DNA of 64,000 bases from PZPK01 sp965230795 (GCA_965230795.1 OZ246020.1:806001-870000), one strand, 5' to 3'. Shown: positions 49,328 through 59,567, counted from the stretch's first letter. A program made the numbers and translations. The notes: a model not told the origin generated them from the letters alone.

Positions 49328-51004
49328 ATGGGCGGGCAGAATCAGTCAGCTACAAGGGCCTGGACACCAAAGGGTCGCATTACCGCCCTTGAACAGCTTC
49401 GTCAGGCAAATGAGACCTGGGATCTGGTCGTGATAGGTGGCGGCATCACTGGTGCCGGTGTCTATGCTGAGGCGGCGAGCCGTGGGCTGAAGGTCTTGTT
49501 GGTGGAACAACAGGATTTTGCCTGGGGGACCTCTTCCCGCTCTTCAAAGATGGTGCATGGTGGCTTGCGATATCTGGGTACCGGTCAATTCAAACTTGCC
49601 AATGATTCGGTGAAGGAGCGGCAGCGACTGATGCAGGAGCTGCCCGGTCTGGTGGAGCCCCTGCCTTTTATGATGGGACACTACAAAGGCAAGTTTCCCG
49701 GCCCCTGGATTTTTGGCATCTTGCTGACACTTTACGACTGGATGGCCGGCAAGCGCTATCACCAGTACATTCGACGGGCGGTCGAGTCCTTCTGGATTCC
49801 GGGTATTCGCAAGACCGGCTTGCTCGGTGCCAGCCAGTTTGCGGATGCAGTCACCGATGATGCCCGCCTGGTGATGCGGGTTCTACAACAGGGCAACAGC
49901 AGTGGTGGCCTTTCGCTCAACTATATAAAAGCAGAGAACATTGCGCAGTCCCCCGGGCAGGCGCAGGAAGTCACGCTACGAGACATGGTCAGCAACGACA
50001 CCCTGTCTATACGCGCCAGAGCGGTAGTGAATGCGACCGGAGCCTGGACCGATCAATTGCGTGAAAAGCTTGGTGCCGAAGCGGTGATCCGGCCGTTGCG
50101 CGGCAGTCATCTGGTGTTTCCAGGCTGGCGTTTGCCGGTGGCTTTTTCGGTTAGCTTTTTTCATCCCCGGGATAAGCGACCGGTATTTGTCTTTCCCTGG
50201 GAAGGCACAGCCGTGGTGGGTACAACCGATCTTGATCACGCGTCTGATTTATCCAGAGAGGCGTCGATTGCCGAGGAGGAAGTGAGTTATTTGCTGGAGG
50301 CGGCTAACGCACAATTTCCGTCTGCACACTTACGTCCGGAAGACGTGGTCTCGACCTGGTCCGGCGTCAGACCTGTTGTCAGTCACGCAGAATTCAAACG
50401 CAGTAAAAAAGGTAAGGCCCGTAAGACCTCGGATAGCAAGCCCTCTGCTGAAAAGCGCGAACATGCCATTTGGGACGACCGGGGCGTCGTGAGTGTGGCC
50501 GGCGGCAAGTTAACCACCTATCGATTGATTGCGCTGGATGTATTGCAGCATCTCCGGTGTTATCTGCCTGAGCTGGAAAGCAAGCGGTCCCTGGAAGACA
50601 GTTGCCACTTTTCGCTGCCGTTTGAGGGCGGCCTATCTGCTGCGCTTCCCATCAGTAGTCAAAAGCGTTTGCAGGGGCGTTATGGAGAAGCCGCTGGCGA
50701 GATTGATGCGTCGACCGGGCGAATTGTCTGGACCGATACATTCTGGTCAGAACTCAGTTGGTGCTGTGCGCATGAGAGTGTTCAGCATCTGGATGACCTC
50801 TTGCTGCGTCGTACTCGTATCGGTTTACTGTTGCCCGAGGGTGGGCGTCAGTTTGAATCCAGGATTCGAGCGCTTTGCTGTGAAGCGCTGGGTTGGACAG
50901 ATGCCGTCTGGCAGGAGGAGTGGCAGCGTTATCTGGATATCGTATCCCGTGCCTATGGCATGCCCGGTCGTGATGTCTCTGCGAAGAGTGGAGATGCGTC
51001 ATGA
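49328..51004 (+). CDS. glpD: FAD-dependent glycerol-3-phosphate dehydrogenase
   Basis: 558 residues. Dinucleotide motif VIGGGITGAGVYAEAASRG near residue 36; GTSSRSSKMVHGGLRYL, RPLRGSHLVF, FVFPWEGTAVVGTTDLDH and SVAGGKLTTYR are the GlpD landmarks. It oxidises G3P to DHAP, feeding electrons to quinone. A basic insertion at about 355-380 (RSKKGKARKTSDSK) is extra to E. coli GlpD. Three bases after the oxidase stop, four-base overlap with the kinase. Confidence 0.88.
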   Translation: MGGQNQSATRAWTPKGRITALEQLRQANETWDLVVIGGGITGAGVYAEAASRGLKVLLVEQQDFAWGTSSRSSKMVHGGLRYLGTGQFKLANDSVKERQRLMQELPGLVEPLPFMMGHYKGKFPGPWIFGILLTLYDWMAGKRYHQYIRRAVESFWIPGIRKTGLLGASQFADAVTDDARLVMRVLQQGNSSGGLSLNYIKAENIAQSPGQAQEVTLRDMVSNDTLSIRARAVVNATGAWTDQLREKLGAEAVIRPLRGSHLVFPGWRLPVAFSVSFFHPRDKRPVFVFPWEGTAVVGTTDLDHASDLSREASIAEEEVSYLLEAANAQFPSAHLRPEDVVSTWSGVRPVVSHAEFKRSKKGKARKTSDSKPSAEKREHAIWDDRGVVSVAGGKLTTYRLIALDVLQHLRCYLPELESKRSLEDSCHFSLPFEGGLSAALPISSQKRLQGRYGEAAGEIDASTGRIVWTDTFWSELSWCCAHESVQHLDDLLLRRTRIGLLLPEGGRQFESRIRALCCEALGWTDAVWQEEWQRYLDIVSRAYGMPGRDVSAKSGDAS

Positions 51005-52560
51005 AGCAGGATTGCATCCTCGCCATCGACAACGGTACTCAAAGTGTCCGGGCGCTGTTGTTTGATTTGCAGGGCAACCTTGTTGCCAAGGGCAAGCAGG
51101 AAATCGAACCCTATTTTTCAACTCAGCCCGGTTGGGCGGAGCAGGACCCGGAGTTGTACTGGCGTGCCCTGGCGCAGGCCTGCGAGCAGCTTTGGCATGA
51201 TGCGAAGGTGGACAGCAAGCGCATTCGGGCGGTGACACTGACGACTCAGCGCGGCACAGTGGTGAATGTGGATGAGCAGGGCAAGGCCTTGCGTCCGGCG
51301 ATTGTCTGGCTGGATCAGCGCCATGCCAGAGTTGAGGGTGATGTGCCCGGTGCCTGGAAGTGGTTGTTCAAGCTGGCGCGGGTTGAGGATGTTGTCAGAA
51401 GATTCAGGGAAAAATCCCAGGCCCTGTGGATCGCCCAGAACCAGCCTGAGGTCTGGAAAAACACGCACAAATACTTGTTGCTGTCGGGCTACCTGACCCA
51501 CCGTCTGACGGGGGAGTTCAAGGATTCTACTGGCTGCCAGGTGGGCTACATACCCTTCGACTACAAGAAGCTGCAATGGGCGCCAGAATCGGATTGGCGT
51601 TACCGTATCGTCCCCGAACTCACACGCGACAAGCTGCCGGATCTGGTTCGTCCCGGTGAAACACTGGGTAGCATTTCTGCCAATGCCGCGGCGGTCACGG
51701 GAATTCCCCAGGGCTTGCCGCTGATTGCGGCGGCGTCAGACAAGGCCTGTGAGGTGCTGGGTTCGGGCGGCAATCGGCCTGACATAGCCTGTATGAGTTA
51801 CGGTACCACCGCGACCATTAACACCAACAATCGTCGGCATGTGGAGCCCATCAAATATATGCCGGCCTATCCATCGGCGATACCCGGTCAGTTCTGCTCG
51901 GAAATCATGATTTATCGCGGTTTCTGGATGGTGAGCTGGTTTAAGAAAGAATTTGGTTTGCGCGAACAGAAACTGGCGGAGCAGCGAGGCATTCAGCCGG
52001 AGCAGTTATTCGATGAGCTGGTAAATCAGGTTCCGGCAGGGTCGATGGGTTTGATGTTACAGCCCTATTGGACGCCGGGTGTGCGTGATCCCGGCCCCGA
52101 AGCCAAAGGCAGTATTATTGGCTTTGGTGACGTGCATACCCGCTCACATATCTATCGGGCGATTCTTGAGGGTTTGGCATACGGCCTGAAAGAGGGGCTG
52201 GAGCGCCTGGAAAAACGAAATGGCAAGAAAATTCGCAAACTGAGAGTAGCCGGTGGTGGCTCACAAAGCGATGCAGCCATGCAGCTGACGGCAGATATTT
52301 TTGGTTTGCCTGCCGAACGTCCTCATACCTATGAGACTTCCGGCCTGGGTGCCGCCATGGATGCCGCAGTGGGGCTCGGTATCTATCCTGACTTTGATGC
52401 GGCGGTAGCCAATATGACACGGGTTGGTAAAGTCTTCGAACCAGACCCTAAACGCCAGGCCCTGTATGGACGTCTGTATAAGGAAGTGTATTTGAACATG
52501 TACCCGCAACTGCAGCCGCTGTACCGAAAGATTCGGGATATCACGGGATACCCAAGATAG
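51001..52560 (+). CDS. FGGY-family carbohydrate/polyol kinase
   Basis: 519 residues. N-terminal phosphate loop AIDNGTQSVRALLFD, QPGWAEQDPELYW, TLTTQRGTVVNVDEQG; C-terminal RVAGGGSQSDAAMQLTADIFG. The fold and spacing are FGGY; partners suggest a glycerol- or dihydroxyacetone-type substrate, though the sequence is not the typical GlpK. With the oxidase and GlpD it may supply and convert triose phosphates for glycerolipid synthesis. Confidence 0.85.
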   Translation: MKQDCILAIDNGTQSVRALLFDLQGNLVAKGKQEIEPYFSTQPGWAEQDPELYWRALAQACEQLWHDAKVDSKRIRAVTLTTQRGTVVNVDEQGKALRPAIVWLDQRHARVEGDVPGAWKWLFKLARVEDVVRRFREKSQALWIAQNQPEVWKNTHKYLLLSGYLTHRLTGEFKDSTGCQVGYIPFDYKKLQWAPESDWRYRIVPELTRDKLPDLVRPGETLGSISANAAAVTGIPQGLPLIAAASDKACEVLGSGGNRPDIACMSYGTTATINTNNRRHVEPIKYMPAYPSAIPGQFCSEIMIYRGFWMVSWFKKEFGLREQKLAEQRGIQPEQLFDELVNQVPAGSMGLMLQPYWTPGVRDPGPEAKGSIIGFGDVHTRSHIYRAILEGLAYGLKEGLERLEKRNGKKIRKLRVAGGGSQSDAAMQLTADIFGLPAERPHTYETSGLGAAMDAAVGLGIYPDFDAAVANMTRVGKVFEPDPKRQALYGRLYKEVYLNMYPQLQPLYRKIRDITGYPR

Positions 52561-52591
52561 CGTCAGCTCTGTTTGAACGGCACTAAAAAAA

Positions 52592-52615
52592 GGGCGTAAC
52601 CGTTTGGCTACGCCC
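52592..52615 (-). terminator. Terminator, strongest on the minus strand
   Basis: GGGCGTA / TACGCCC stem; on the minus strand it is followed by seven T. It ends transcription coming leftward from the response-regulator gene and may also serve the kinase operon. Confidence 0.75.
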
Positions 52616-52972
52616 TCAAATACCAGGAAAGGATCTCACTAAAAAACTGTTTGGATTTGGCCCGAAAAAACAGCGGAGGTACAACTTGACCCTCCGCTAA
52701 CGGGGGATACTACTCAAATCCACGAAAATAAGTTTAGGACTGTGGGCGGCGAATAAATAGAGGTTTAGAGTTACGTGCTGTAGGTCTTTGTATTGCGGAT
52801 GTTGCACTCTGTAATCGCTGCAAAGTGCTGTAATCAAGTGGTTGTTTTTTAATCAGAAATAGGGCGCAGGAAAGAAATATCGGATCTGTCTTGAGGGGAA
52901 AAATAAAGCTTCAACATCCGCGAGGGAACACTGAAGCCTGATTGGTTCTTGACCTTGTTCCTGAGCCGATAA
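52616..52972. other. Intergenic region without a supported gene
   Basis: Between the convergent kinase and response-regulator genes. Short ORFs on both strands lack ribosome sites. I see no RNA structure beyond the terminator to its left. Confidence 0.4.
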
Positions 52973-53953
52973 TCAGGACGAGGCGGAAGATTTTTCCTGC
53001 TTCCATCGGGAGATGGAAATCGTGTCGGTTTCAATGGCGTGTTGCAGACCTTCGGCCGCACCTTGTTCGACATCGCGCACGTCCGGGGCAGTGGTTTTGT
53101 CATCGATCGTGCAGACACTGGTGGCAGAACTGACGGCCACATAACCGGCTGAAGTTCGGAATGATTTGTGATTAATGCCATCGTGAATGCGACGGTAAGA
53201 ACTCAGGGTACAGTGGTCGATATGCGAGAAGTGGGCGATCACGGCATATTTGCTTTCACCGATGCGACACAGGACGTCGAGAGGACGAATCAGGGTGCGC
53301 AGACGTCGGACGATGCCCAGTGCCACTTCCTCACAGATAATGTGATTGTATTGACGGCTCAGGGCCTGCCAGTTCTTGATATCAATCAGCATGTAGCTGG
53401 TGGCACCGCCGCGGCTTTCCGTATGACGCAGCAGTTTGTTCAGGGAGTCATGGGCGTAACGTTGGTTGCCGGCACCGGTTTCGATGTCGATGACGTTTTT
53501 GTTTTCCAGGTGGCGATTGTTTTCGAGCAGCAGCTGGTTCGCAGAGAGAATGGCGTTTTGCCGATCAGCCATGCGATCTGCTGCATAGACGCGCGGCAAC
53601 AGTTGTTTGGACATATCTGACTTGAAGATGAAATCATCCACGCCTTTATCGAAAGCCTCGGTCAGAGCCTGCGGACTCTCCTTGGCAGTCAGAATAATAA
53701 TGTAGGTAAAGTGATTGGATTGTTCGTCCATCTGTCGAACACGTTCCGACAACTCCAGGCCGTCCATTTCCGGCATGAGCCAGTCTGCAATCAGCACGCT
53801 GGCTGGGCGCTGTTCCATCATTTTAAGAGCCGTCATGGCATCGTTGGCCACTCTCAGGTCGCGATAGCCGGCATTGGACAAAGTCTTTGCAATGATGGAG
53901 CTGCTGAATTTGGCGTCATCAACAATAACAATAGAAAGATCAAGATTCGGCAT
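52973..53953 (-). CDS. Response regulator with degenerate GGDEF domain
   Basis: 326 residues. REC domain at 1-125: IVIVDDAKFS (acid pocket), phospho-acceptor Asp57 in VLIADWLMPEMDGLEL, TAKES and the FIFKSD Lys. The C-terminal domain has GGDEF shape, but the active motif is IGESKYAVIA, which lacks GG(D/E)EF, so it should not make c-di-GMP. It may bind or report it. Lies opposite yajQ with a 228-base divergent gap. Confidence 0.85.
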   Translation of the reverse strand: MPNLDLSIVIVDDAKFSSSIIAKTLSNAGYRDLRVANDAMTALKMMEQRPASVLIADWLMPEMDGLELSERVRQMDEQSNHFTYIIILTAKESPQALTEAFDKGVDDFIFKSDMSKQLLPRVYAADRMADRQNAILSANQLLLENNRHLENKNVIDIETGAGNQRYAHDSLNKLLRHTESRGGATSYMLIDIKNWQALSRQYNHIICEEVALGIVRRLRTLIRPLDVLCRIGESKYAVIAHFSHIDHCTLSSYRRIHDGINHKSFRTSAGYVAVSSATSVCTIDDKTTAPDVRDVEQGAAEGLQHAIETDTISISRWKQEKSSASS

Positions 53954-54181
53954 AGTGAATTACGTTCCTCATCCGAGTTTTGTTGTTTTTTTTCGCATCG
54001 AAATGAGCAATTCCGTTGGCGTTATCATCAGTCGATGGTGAGTTCTGGCGCTAGCTTTTTTTAGGGGCATGATGCGGATCATGGATAGGGGCCTGGTCAT
54101 GGGATTTGTCATGGACTTGGCGCACATGTCCGTAGTTATAATAGGGCCCAAAAAAACGTAACAGCCGGCGAGGAGTATAAC

Positions 54182-54664
54182 ATGCCATCTTTCGATACGG
54201 TCTCAGAAGTCGACATGCATGAGGTCACAAATGCCATTGATCAGGCAAAACGTGAACTAGGTAACCGTTGGGACTTCAAAAACGTTCAGGCCGACATCGT
54301 CCTTGAGAATGAACAGGTCACTTTTTCAGCAGAGCAGGACTTTCAATTAGATCAATTGATCGATATAACCCGCATGGCTTTTGCCAAACGGGGGATCGAT
54401 GTGCGGGCACTTCACGACCCCAAAAACAGCAAATCAGGCAAACTCTGCAAGCGCAGTTATTCACTAAGACAGGGGATTGATCAAACCAGTGCCAAGAAGA
54501 TGGTAAAGCTGGTCAAGGATGCCAAGATGAAAGTTCAGGTGGCTATTCAGGGAGACAAGGTTCGAGTGACCGGCAAGAAGCGCGATGATCTGCAAGAGGT
54601 AATGGCCCTGTATCGAGAGGCGGAGTTTGATATGCCGCTTCAATTCAACAATTTCCGCGATTAA
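54182..54664 (+). CDS. yajQ: YajQ-family nucleotide-binding protein
   Basis: 160 residues. MPSFDTVSEVDMHEV start, ELGNRWDFKNV and the C-terminal ISVRVTGKKRDDLQ-like block are unmistakable. YajQ proteins bind c-di-GMP in some species and affect transcription or RNA handling. GAGGAG ribosome site. Confidence 0.93.
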   Translation: MPSFDTVSEVDMHEVTNAIDQAKRELGNRWDFKNVQADIVLENEQVTFSAEQDFQLDQLIDITRMAFAKRGIDVRALHDPKNSKSGKLCKRSYSLRQGIDQTSAKKMVKLVKDAKMKVQVAIQGDKVRVTGKKRDDLQEVMALYREAEFDMPLQFNNFRD

Positions 54665-54673
54665 GCCTGTATT

Positions 54674-56068
54674 TTGAGCGAACGCGGCACTCCTCGTCTT
54701 TCCTGGCGTGAATCCCTGCGGGTCTACCTAAGGCCCCAGGTGATTGCGATGCTGTTTCTGGGCTTTTCCGCTGGCCTGCCTTTCCTGTTGGTGTTTTCCA
54801 CGCTTACTGCCTGGCTCACTGAAGCTGGTGTGACGCGCACTACCATTGGTTTCTTTTCCTGGATCGGGATTACCTACTCCGTCAAAGTATTCTGGGCGCC
54901 GGTGGTAGACCAGTTGCGTTTGCCGGTCTTGCATAAGCTGTTGGGGCAACGCCGGAGCTGGATGATTCTGGCGCAAGCAGGAATTGCCACCGGCTTGCTG
55001 CTGATGGCTGCAACTGACCCCTTGAACGAGCTGACAATCGTGGCACTGGCGGGCCTGCTGGTGGCGTTTTCATCTGCGACGCAGGATATCAGTATTGATG
55101 CCTTCCGTATTGAAGCGGCCATTGAACAATTTCAGGCAGCCATGTCCGCCGCCTATGTGTTTGGCTATCGTCTGGCACTGCTGGTGGCAGGTGCGGGGGC
55201 CCTCTATATTGCTGAATACAGTTCCTGGGAAACCTGCTACAGCGTGATGGCAGCGTTAATGGTCATTGGCGTGATTACCGTCTTGCTGGTGAAAGAGCCT
55301 GAACGCTTGCGGCCCAGTGATGATGGCGACCTGGAGCAGCGTGTGGAAAGTTATTTGTCCGCAGAAGCCGGTGTGCAATCCAGGCTCAGCCATACTTTGG
55401 GACGCATGGTGCAGGCGGTGGTTGGACCCTTTGTGGATTTCTTCCGCAGGCATGGGATTTATGCCATGGTGATTCTGTTGTTTATCAGTGTCTACCGCAT
55501 CAGTGATATCACCATGGGCGTGATGGCAAATCCCTTTTATCTGGATATGGGATTTTCGAAAGTGCAGATAGCGGATGTCACCAAGGTATTCGGTTTCTTT
55601 ATGACTATCGCGGGTTCCATTATCGGTGGCGTTCTGGTCGCCCGCTGGGGGAGTGGTCCCATACTCGTATTGGGTGCGGTGATGGTTGCCTCGACCAACC
55701 TTTTGTTTGTGTGGATGGCGGTATTGGCTGAAGCGAATACCTTGTTGTTGGCACTGGTAGTCAGCGCGGACAATTTGAGTGGTGGTTTGGCGATTGTTGC
55801 CTTTATTGCCTATTTGTCCGGGTTGACCAGCTCGACCTACACCGCCACACAATATGCCCTTTTCAGTTCACTGATGACCTTGCCGGGTAAGTTCATCGGC
55901 GGCTTTTCCGGCTGGCTGGTGGATCTGGCCGGTTATCCATGGTTCTTTGTGGTGGCTTCTGTGATGGGGATACCGGCTATTCTGCTGGCACTGGGGCTGG
56001 TCTGGCATGATCGCAAGCGTGATCCGGATGCGGTTTCAAACAAGATAGACCAGCCGGTTCAGATGTAG
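54674..56068 (+). CDS. AmpG-like MFS permease
   Basis: 464 residues from TTG. About twelve to thirteen hydrophobic helices. MLFLGFSAGLPFLLVFSTLTAWLTEAGV, the GQRRSWMI loop, SSATQDISIDAFRIE and FMTIAGSIIGGVLVAR are AmpG hallmarks. It imports GlcNAc-anhydroMurNAc muropeptides for wall recycling. Ten bases after yajQ. Confidence 0.9.
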   Translation: MSERGTPRLSWRESLRVYLRPQVIAMLFLGFSAGLPFLLVFSTLTAWLTEAGVTRTTIGFFSWIGITYSVKVFWAPVVDQLRLPVLHKLLGQRRSWMILAQAGIATGLLLMAATDPLNELTIVALAGLLVAFSSATQDISIDAFRIEAAIEQFQAAMSAAYVFGYRLALLVAGAGALYIAEYSSWETCYSVMAALMVIGVITVLLVKEPERLRPSDDGDLEQRVESYLSAEAGVQSRLSHTLGRMVQAVVGPFVDFFRRHGIYAMVILLFISVYRISDITMGVMANPFYLDMGFSKVQIADVTKVFGFFMTIAGSIIGGVLVARWGSGPILVLGAVMVASTNLLFVWMAVLAEANTLLLALVVSADNLSGGLAIVAFIAYLSGLTSSTYTATQYALFSSLMTLPGKFIGGFSGWLVDLAGYPWFFVVASVMGIPAILLALGLVWHDRKRDPDAVSNKIDQPVQM

Positions 56069-58002
56069 CACTGACGGCTTTTCAGCAGCTCGACAAATTC
56101 CGCTTCAGAAATGGGGGGACAATAGTGATAGCCCTGTACCAGGTCGCATTTCATTTCCGAGAGTAATTCTGCCATCTGGTGGTTTTCAACACCCTCTGCT
56201 ACCACTTCAATGCCCAAGGCGTGCACCATATCGATAATGCCTTTCACCAGGGTGCGATCTTCCTGTGAGGTGAGAATCTCGTCGATAAAGCTCTTGTCGA
56301 TTTTCAGAATCTCAATGGGGAGCTTGCGCAGATAGCTCAGGGACGAGTGACCGGTACCGAAGTCATCAATGGCTGTGCGAATACCTTGTCTTTTCAGTGC
56401 CTTGAGCGTGTCGACCGCGAGGTCCACATCATCCATGATTGCGGTTTCAGTGACCTCCAGTTCCAGCTTGGAAGGATCGACACCTGAATGCTCAATGGCC
56501 TGAGCCATGTCATCCTGCAGCAGACCTTTCTGGAAATGCTTGGCCGAGATATTGAGAGCGAGAATAAAATCGTCGTCAAGAATGCTCTGCCAGGATTTCA
56601 AATGTTCACAGCAGCGTTGAATGACCCATTGGCTGATGGGGATAATCTGGCCACTCGCCTCGGCCACCGGGATGAACTCGATGGGACTGCGAAATTCTCC
56701 TGATTCGCTTTGCCAGCGAATCAGTGCTTCTGCACCTTTAATAGATCCGGTTTCCAGGCAGATCTTAGGCTGGAAGAAGAGTTCAAACTGTTGTTGTTCC
56801 AGTGCAATGTTGAGCTGGTTGCGAATACGCAGGCGATGAGACGTTTGGGCATCCTTTTCCACGTTGAAAAACTCAAAGGTGTTTTTGCCAAGCTGCTTGG
56901 CGTGATACATGGCGATATCGGCGTTGCTGATAAGCTTGTTGGCATCGTCGCCGTGTTCCGGAGCAATGGCAATGCCGATGCTCGCGCTCATGTAGATTTC
57001 TTCTTCGCCCAGATGGAAGGGTTGGGTAAAAGCATCGAGTATTTTGTTGCAGAACAGATTAATGTTCTCCCGGTCCTGTTGGTTTTCCATGACCGCGACA
57101 AACTCATCGCCGCCCTGTCGTGCCAATAATGTGTGGGGAGGCAGCTTGTACTCCAGGCGCTTGGTGACTTCCTTGAGCAGGGCGTCGCCGACACCGTGTC
57201 CAAGTGAGTCGTTAACATCTTTGAAGCCATCAAGATCAATAAATAATACCGCAGTGCGTTGATGTCGGCTTTCTGCTGTTTTCAGGGCATGGTTCAGGCG
57301 CACACCCAACAGCCTTCTATTGGGCAGACCGGTCAGCAAGTCATGATAGGCCCTATGTCGGGCTTCCTCCTCCTTGAGTTTAAGTTCAGTGACGTCCCGG
57401 AAGCTCCAGACCTGACCAACATGTTGTTCTTTGAGCATATGAGGACGGCAGTACAATTCGATATGGCGACCCTGATGGGTTCGGAACTCGCTTTCAATGG
57501 CTTCTTTGGGGTGCAGTTCCCAAGTACGCACAGCACGTCGAAACGGCGCTATATCCTCGAACAGGCTATCAGCGTATGCCAGAAATCCATGAATGTTGCA
57601 GGGTGGATTTTCAATGTTATCCAGCTGAAACATTTGATCGAAGTTGGGATTGGTCAGACGGATATTGCCGTCCAGATCCAGCAACAGCAGCGCTTCGTGG
57701 GTTGAGTGCAGCGTGGCCTGCAGTAGCGAATAGGATTCCTCCAGCTCCGCTTGAGTATCCTCCAGGGCATTGATCTGTTCGCGCAGTTCCTGGTTGCGTG
57801 CGATCAGTTCGCGCGAGGTGAGATCAATGGAGCGCTCGAGTAATGCACGTTCTTTATCGGCTTGCTCATAGGCATGTTCCACCGCATCCAGAAAAGCCTG
57901 CATGGATGGATGGTCCGCCGCTTTGCCCAGATGTTTGCGCAGCTGGCGAGCCAGGAGTCGATGGCGTTGCCCTGTTAGGGTATGTAAGGGTTCAGCGCTC
58001 AT
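56059..58002 (-). CDS. PAS-GGDEF-EAL c-di-GMP enzyme
   Basis: 647 residues. N-terminal helical/coiled-coil region (about 1-85), PAS at about 88-205, GGDEF at about 210-370 with intact RQGGDEFVAVM, and EAL at about 385-640 with AEALIRW, the DDFGTGHSSLSYL loop and EVVAEGVE. Both catalytic sites look complete, so it may synthesise and degrade c-di-GMP. Convergent with the permease (10-base overlap) and coupled to the FIST gene by ATGA. Confidence 0.92.
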   Translation of the reverse strand: MSAEPLHTLTGQRHRLLARQLRKHLGKAADHPSMQAFLDAVEHAYEQADKERALLERSIDLTSRELIARNQELREQINALEDTQAELEESYSLLQATLHSTHEALLLLDLDGNIRLTNPNFDQMFQLDNIENPPCNIHGFLAYADSLFEDIAPFRRAVRTWELHPKEAIESEFRTHQGRHIELYCRPHMLKEQHVGQVWSFRDVTELKLKEEEARHRAYHDLLTGLPNRRLLGVRLNHALKTAESRHQRTAVLFIDLDGFKDVNDSLGHGVGDALLKEVTKRLEYKLPPHTLLARQGGDEFVAVMENQQDRENINLFCNKILDAFTQPFHLGEEEIYMSASIGIAIAPEHGDDANKLISNADIAMYHAKQLGKNTFEFFNVEKDAQTSHRLRIRNQLNIALEQQQFELFFQPKICLETGSIKGAEALIRWQSESGEFRSPIEFIPVAEASGQIIPISQWVIQRCCEHLKSWQSILDDDFILALNISAKHFQKGLLQDDMAQAIEHSGVDPSKLELEVTETAIMDDVDLAVDTLKALKRQGIRTAIDDFGTGHSSLSYLRKLPIEILKIDKSFIDEILTSQEDRTLVKGIIDMVHALGIEVVAEGVENHQMAELLSEMKCDLVQGYHYCPPISEAEFVELLKSRQCYI

Positions 58003-59135
58003 CGACCGTTAACCTCTCTTATTGTTGTTATGGTCATGGTTTGGTTATGCAGGGTGGATAGGGTTTGGCCCTGCTGAGGACAGATTTCTCCGTATGAGTA
58101 ATAACCGCTCAGCAGGGTCCCGGGGCCGAATACATCGCGGATCGCTTCAAGTTCCTCTTCGACGCGTTGTTCAAGCACCATGCGGCGCCCGACACAACTG
58201 ATTAATATTGCCAGGGTTGGGGCTTGGGAGATGGTGCTGAGGGCTTGTTCCGCGGCGTTCAGGGCGCCATCAATCAATCCGTCTGAATTGGCTCGCATGA
58301 ATTGCGCATACGCGCCTTCTGGCAAGTCACCGGCAAAGGTCAGGGTTCCATTGTTTTCATCTGTTGCCAGCAGCGTGCGGACAACTTCGTGGCCGGATTT
58401 CGTCGTAACTTTTAACGGGAACAGCAAGCCGGAAGAGGGCAAGTCGCAGGCATATTCACCAAGATATTCCTTGTACAGATCCAGGGCGTTGCGGTCGTCC
58501 AGTTCATGGAGCACATTGGCGTCCGCACGGGTGATCAGTCGATCCGGGCCAAAAGGCGCCCAACCGCCCAGTGAGCCATAACCCACTTCGAGATTGTCAC
58601 CATAAAAACCGATCACTACAGCCTTGTTCGGCCCGTAGTGTTGATTCCGGCACACCTGGGTTTGCTGAAAGCGCTTGCCGTCGCCGGCCAGACCGCCTGT
58701 AACAATAGTGCCCGCAGGTAAAATTTCATTTAATCCATCAACGAGCTGGGATCCGTTGACATTGAGCCCCTCGCTCAGCACAAGGCACATCTTCAGGTCG
58801 TATAACGGGAGTTTGCTGGCCAGGTCTTTGCCCAGACTTCGGCTGCAGATTGGTGTTTCAAAACTGATGTCGGCGATTTGAGTGCGGCTGTGTTCAAATT
58901 CGAGAGCAGTAACGACGATGGTATTTGACAGGACCGAGGTGTCACAGATTTCACCGGCGGTGGAGCAACCGACCAATTCAGCCTCGGGAAAGGTATTTTG
59001 CCACCACTCAACGAGCACATCGCCGCCGCAATCATTTCCTGAACCAAAGGCGAGCAGTAGCTCCGGGTTCTCCACAGAACCGGAGGTACATCGCCAGCCT
59101 TTGTCCGGCTGATACATATACTGAGCTGAGTGCAT
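57999..59135 (-). CDS. FIST-domain sensor protein
   Basis: 378 residues with FIST-N (LLAFGSGNDCGGDVLVEWW, LVGCSTAGEICDT, VTGGLAGDGKRFQQT) and FIST-C (ALDLYKEYLGEYACDLPSSGLLFPL; SCVGRRMVLEQRVEEELEAI). FIST proteins bind small ligands such as amino acids and pass the signal on, often to c-di-GMP enzymes; here the partner is the PAS-GGDEF-EAL protein encoded 4 bases in overlap. Confidence 0.9.
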   Translation of the reverse strand: MHSAQYMYQPDKGWRCTSGSVENPELLLAFGSGNDCGGDVLVEWWQNTFPEAELVGCSTAGEICDTSVLSNTIVVTALEFEHSRTQIADISFETPICSRSLGKDLASKLPLYDLKMCLVLSEGLNVNGSQLVDGLNEILPAGTIVTGGLAGDGKRFQQTQVCRNQHYGPNKAVVIGFYGDNLEVGYGSLGGWAPFGPDRLITRADANVLHELDDRNALDLYKEYLGEYACDLPSSGLLFPLKVTTKSGHEVVRTLLATDENNGTLTFAGDLPEGAYAQFMRANSDGLIDGALNAAEQALSTISQAPTLAILISCVGRRMVLEQRVEEELEAIRDVFGPGTLLSGYYSYGEICPQQGQTLSTLHNQTMTITTIREVNGR

Positions 59136-59228
59136 GAAGGTCGCCTGTTACCACATAATCCAGAGACATCAATGCCCGATTTAAAGGGCATATTTAAATC
59201 TAGTCGAAAACTGGCAGAACGACAGTTT

Positions 59229-59567
59229 TTAATCAGGCCAAATATGGTCTTGCAAACGGATTTTTATACCCTGAAAGCGAACCCCTTCACTCTCGAGGAG
59301 CTGACGCTGTCGAGTATAACGTTCGCTGTTGTTGGGGAAGGAAATTTTTCCCTGGCTGTTAATGACGCGATGCCAGGGAATGGCGCTACCGGATGGGAGC
59401 GTTTTTAGCAGCGATCCCACCTGTCGGGCATAGCCGGGAAACCCTGCGGCTTTTGCCACGACTCCATAGGTGGAGACGCGACCGCAGGGGATGGCGGCGA
59501 TCACTTTGAGCATGGCGGCTTGATAAGCCGTCAAAGCGTCGCCATCGTCAGATGCGCAAGGCACCAT
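59229..59567 (-). CDS. Alkyltransferase-like (ATL) DNA-damage protein
   Basis: 112 residues. Start taken at the ATG/GTG pair near 59,567, overlapping the SDR end by 20 bases. IPCGRVSTYGVVAKAAG is the HTH region; the active-site box reads IPWHRVINSQG, with Trp in place of the catalytic Cys of MGMT. ATL proteins bind O6-alkylguanine without repair and hand it to excision repair. Confidence 0.88.
   Translation of the reverse strand: MVPCASDDGDALTAYQAAMLKVIAAIPCGRVSTYGVVAKAAGFPGYARQVGSLLKTLPSGSAIPWHRVINSQGKISFPNNSERYTRQRQLLESEGVRFQGIKIRLQDHIWPD

Noticed and set aside
53168..53620. 150-codon plus ORF opposite the response regulator
   Set aside because: Antisense shadow of the GGDEF-like domain; no start signal and no family.
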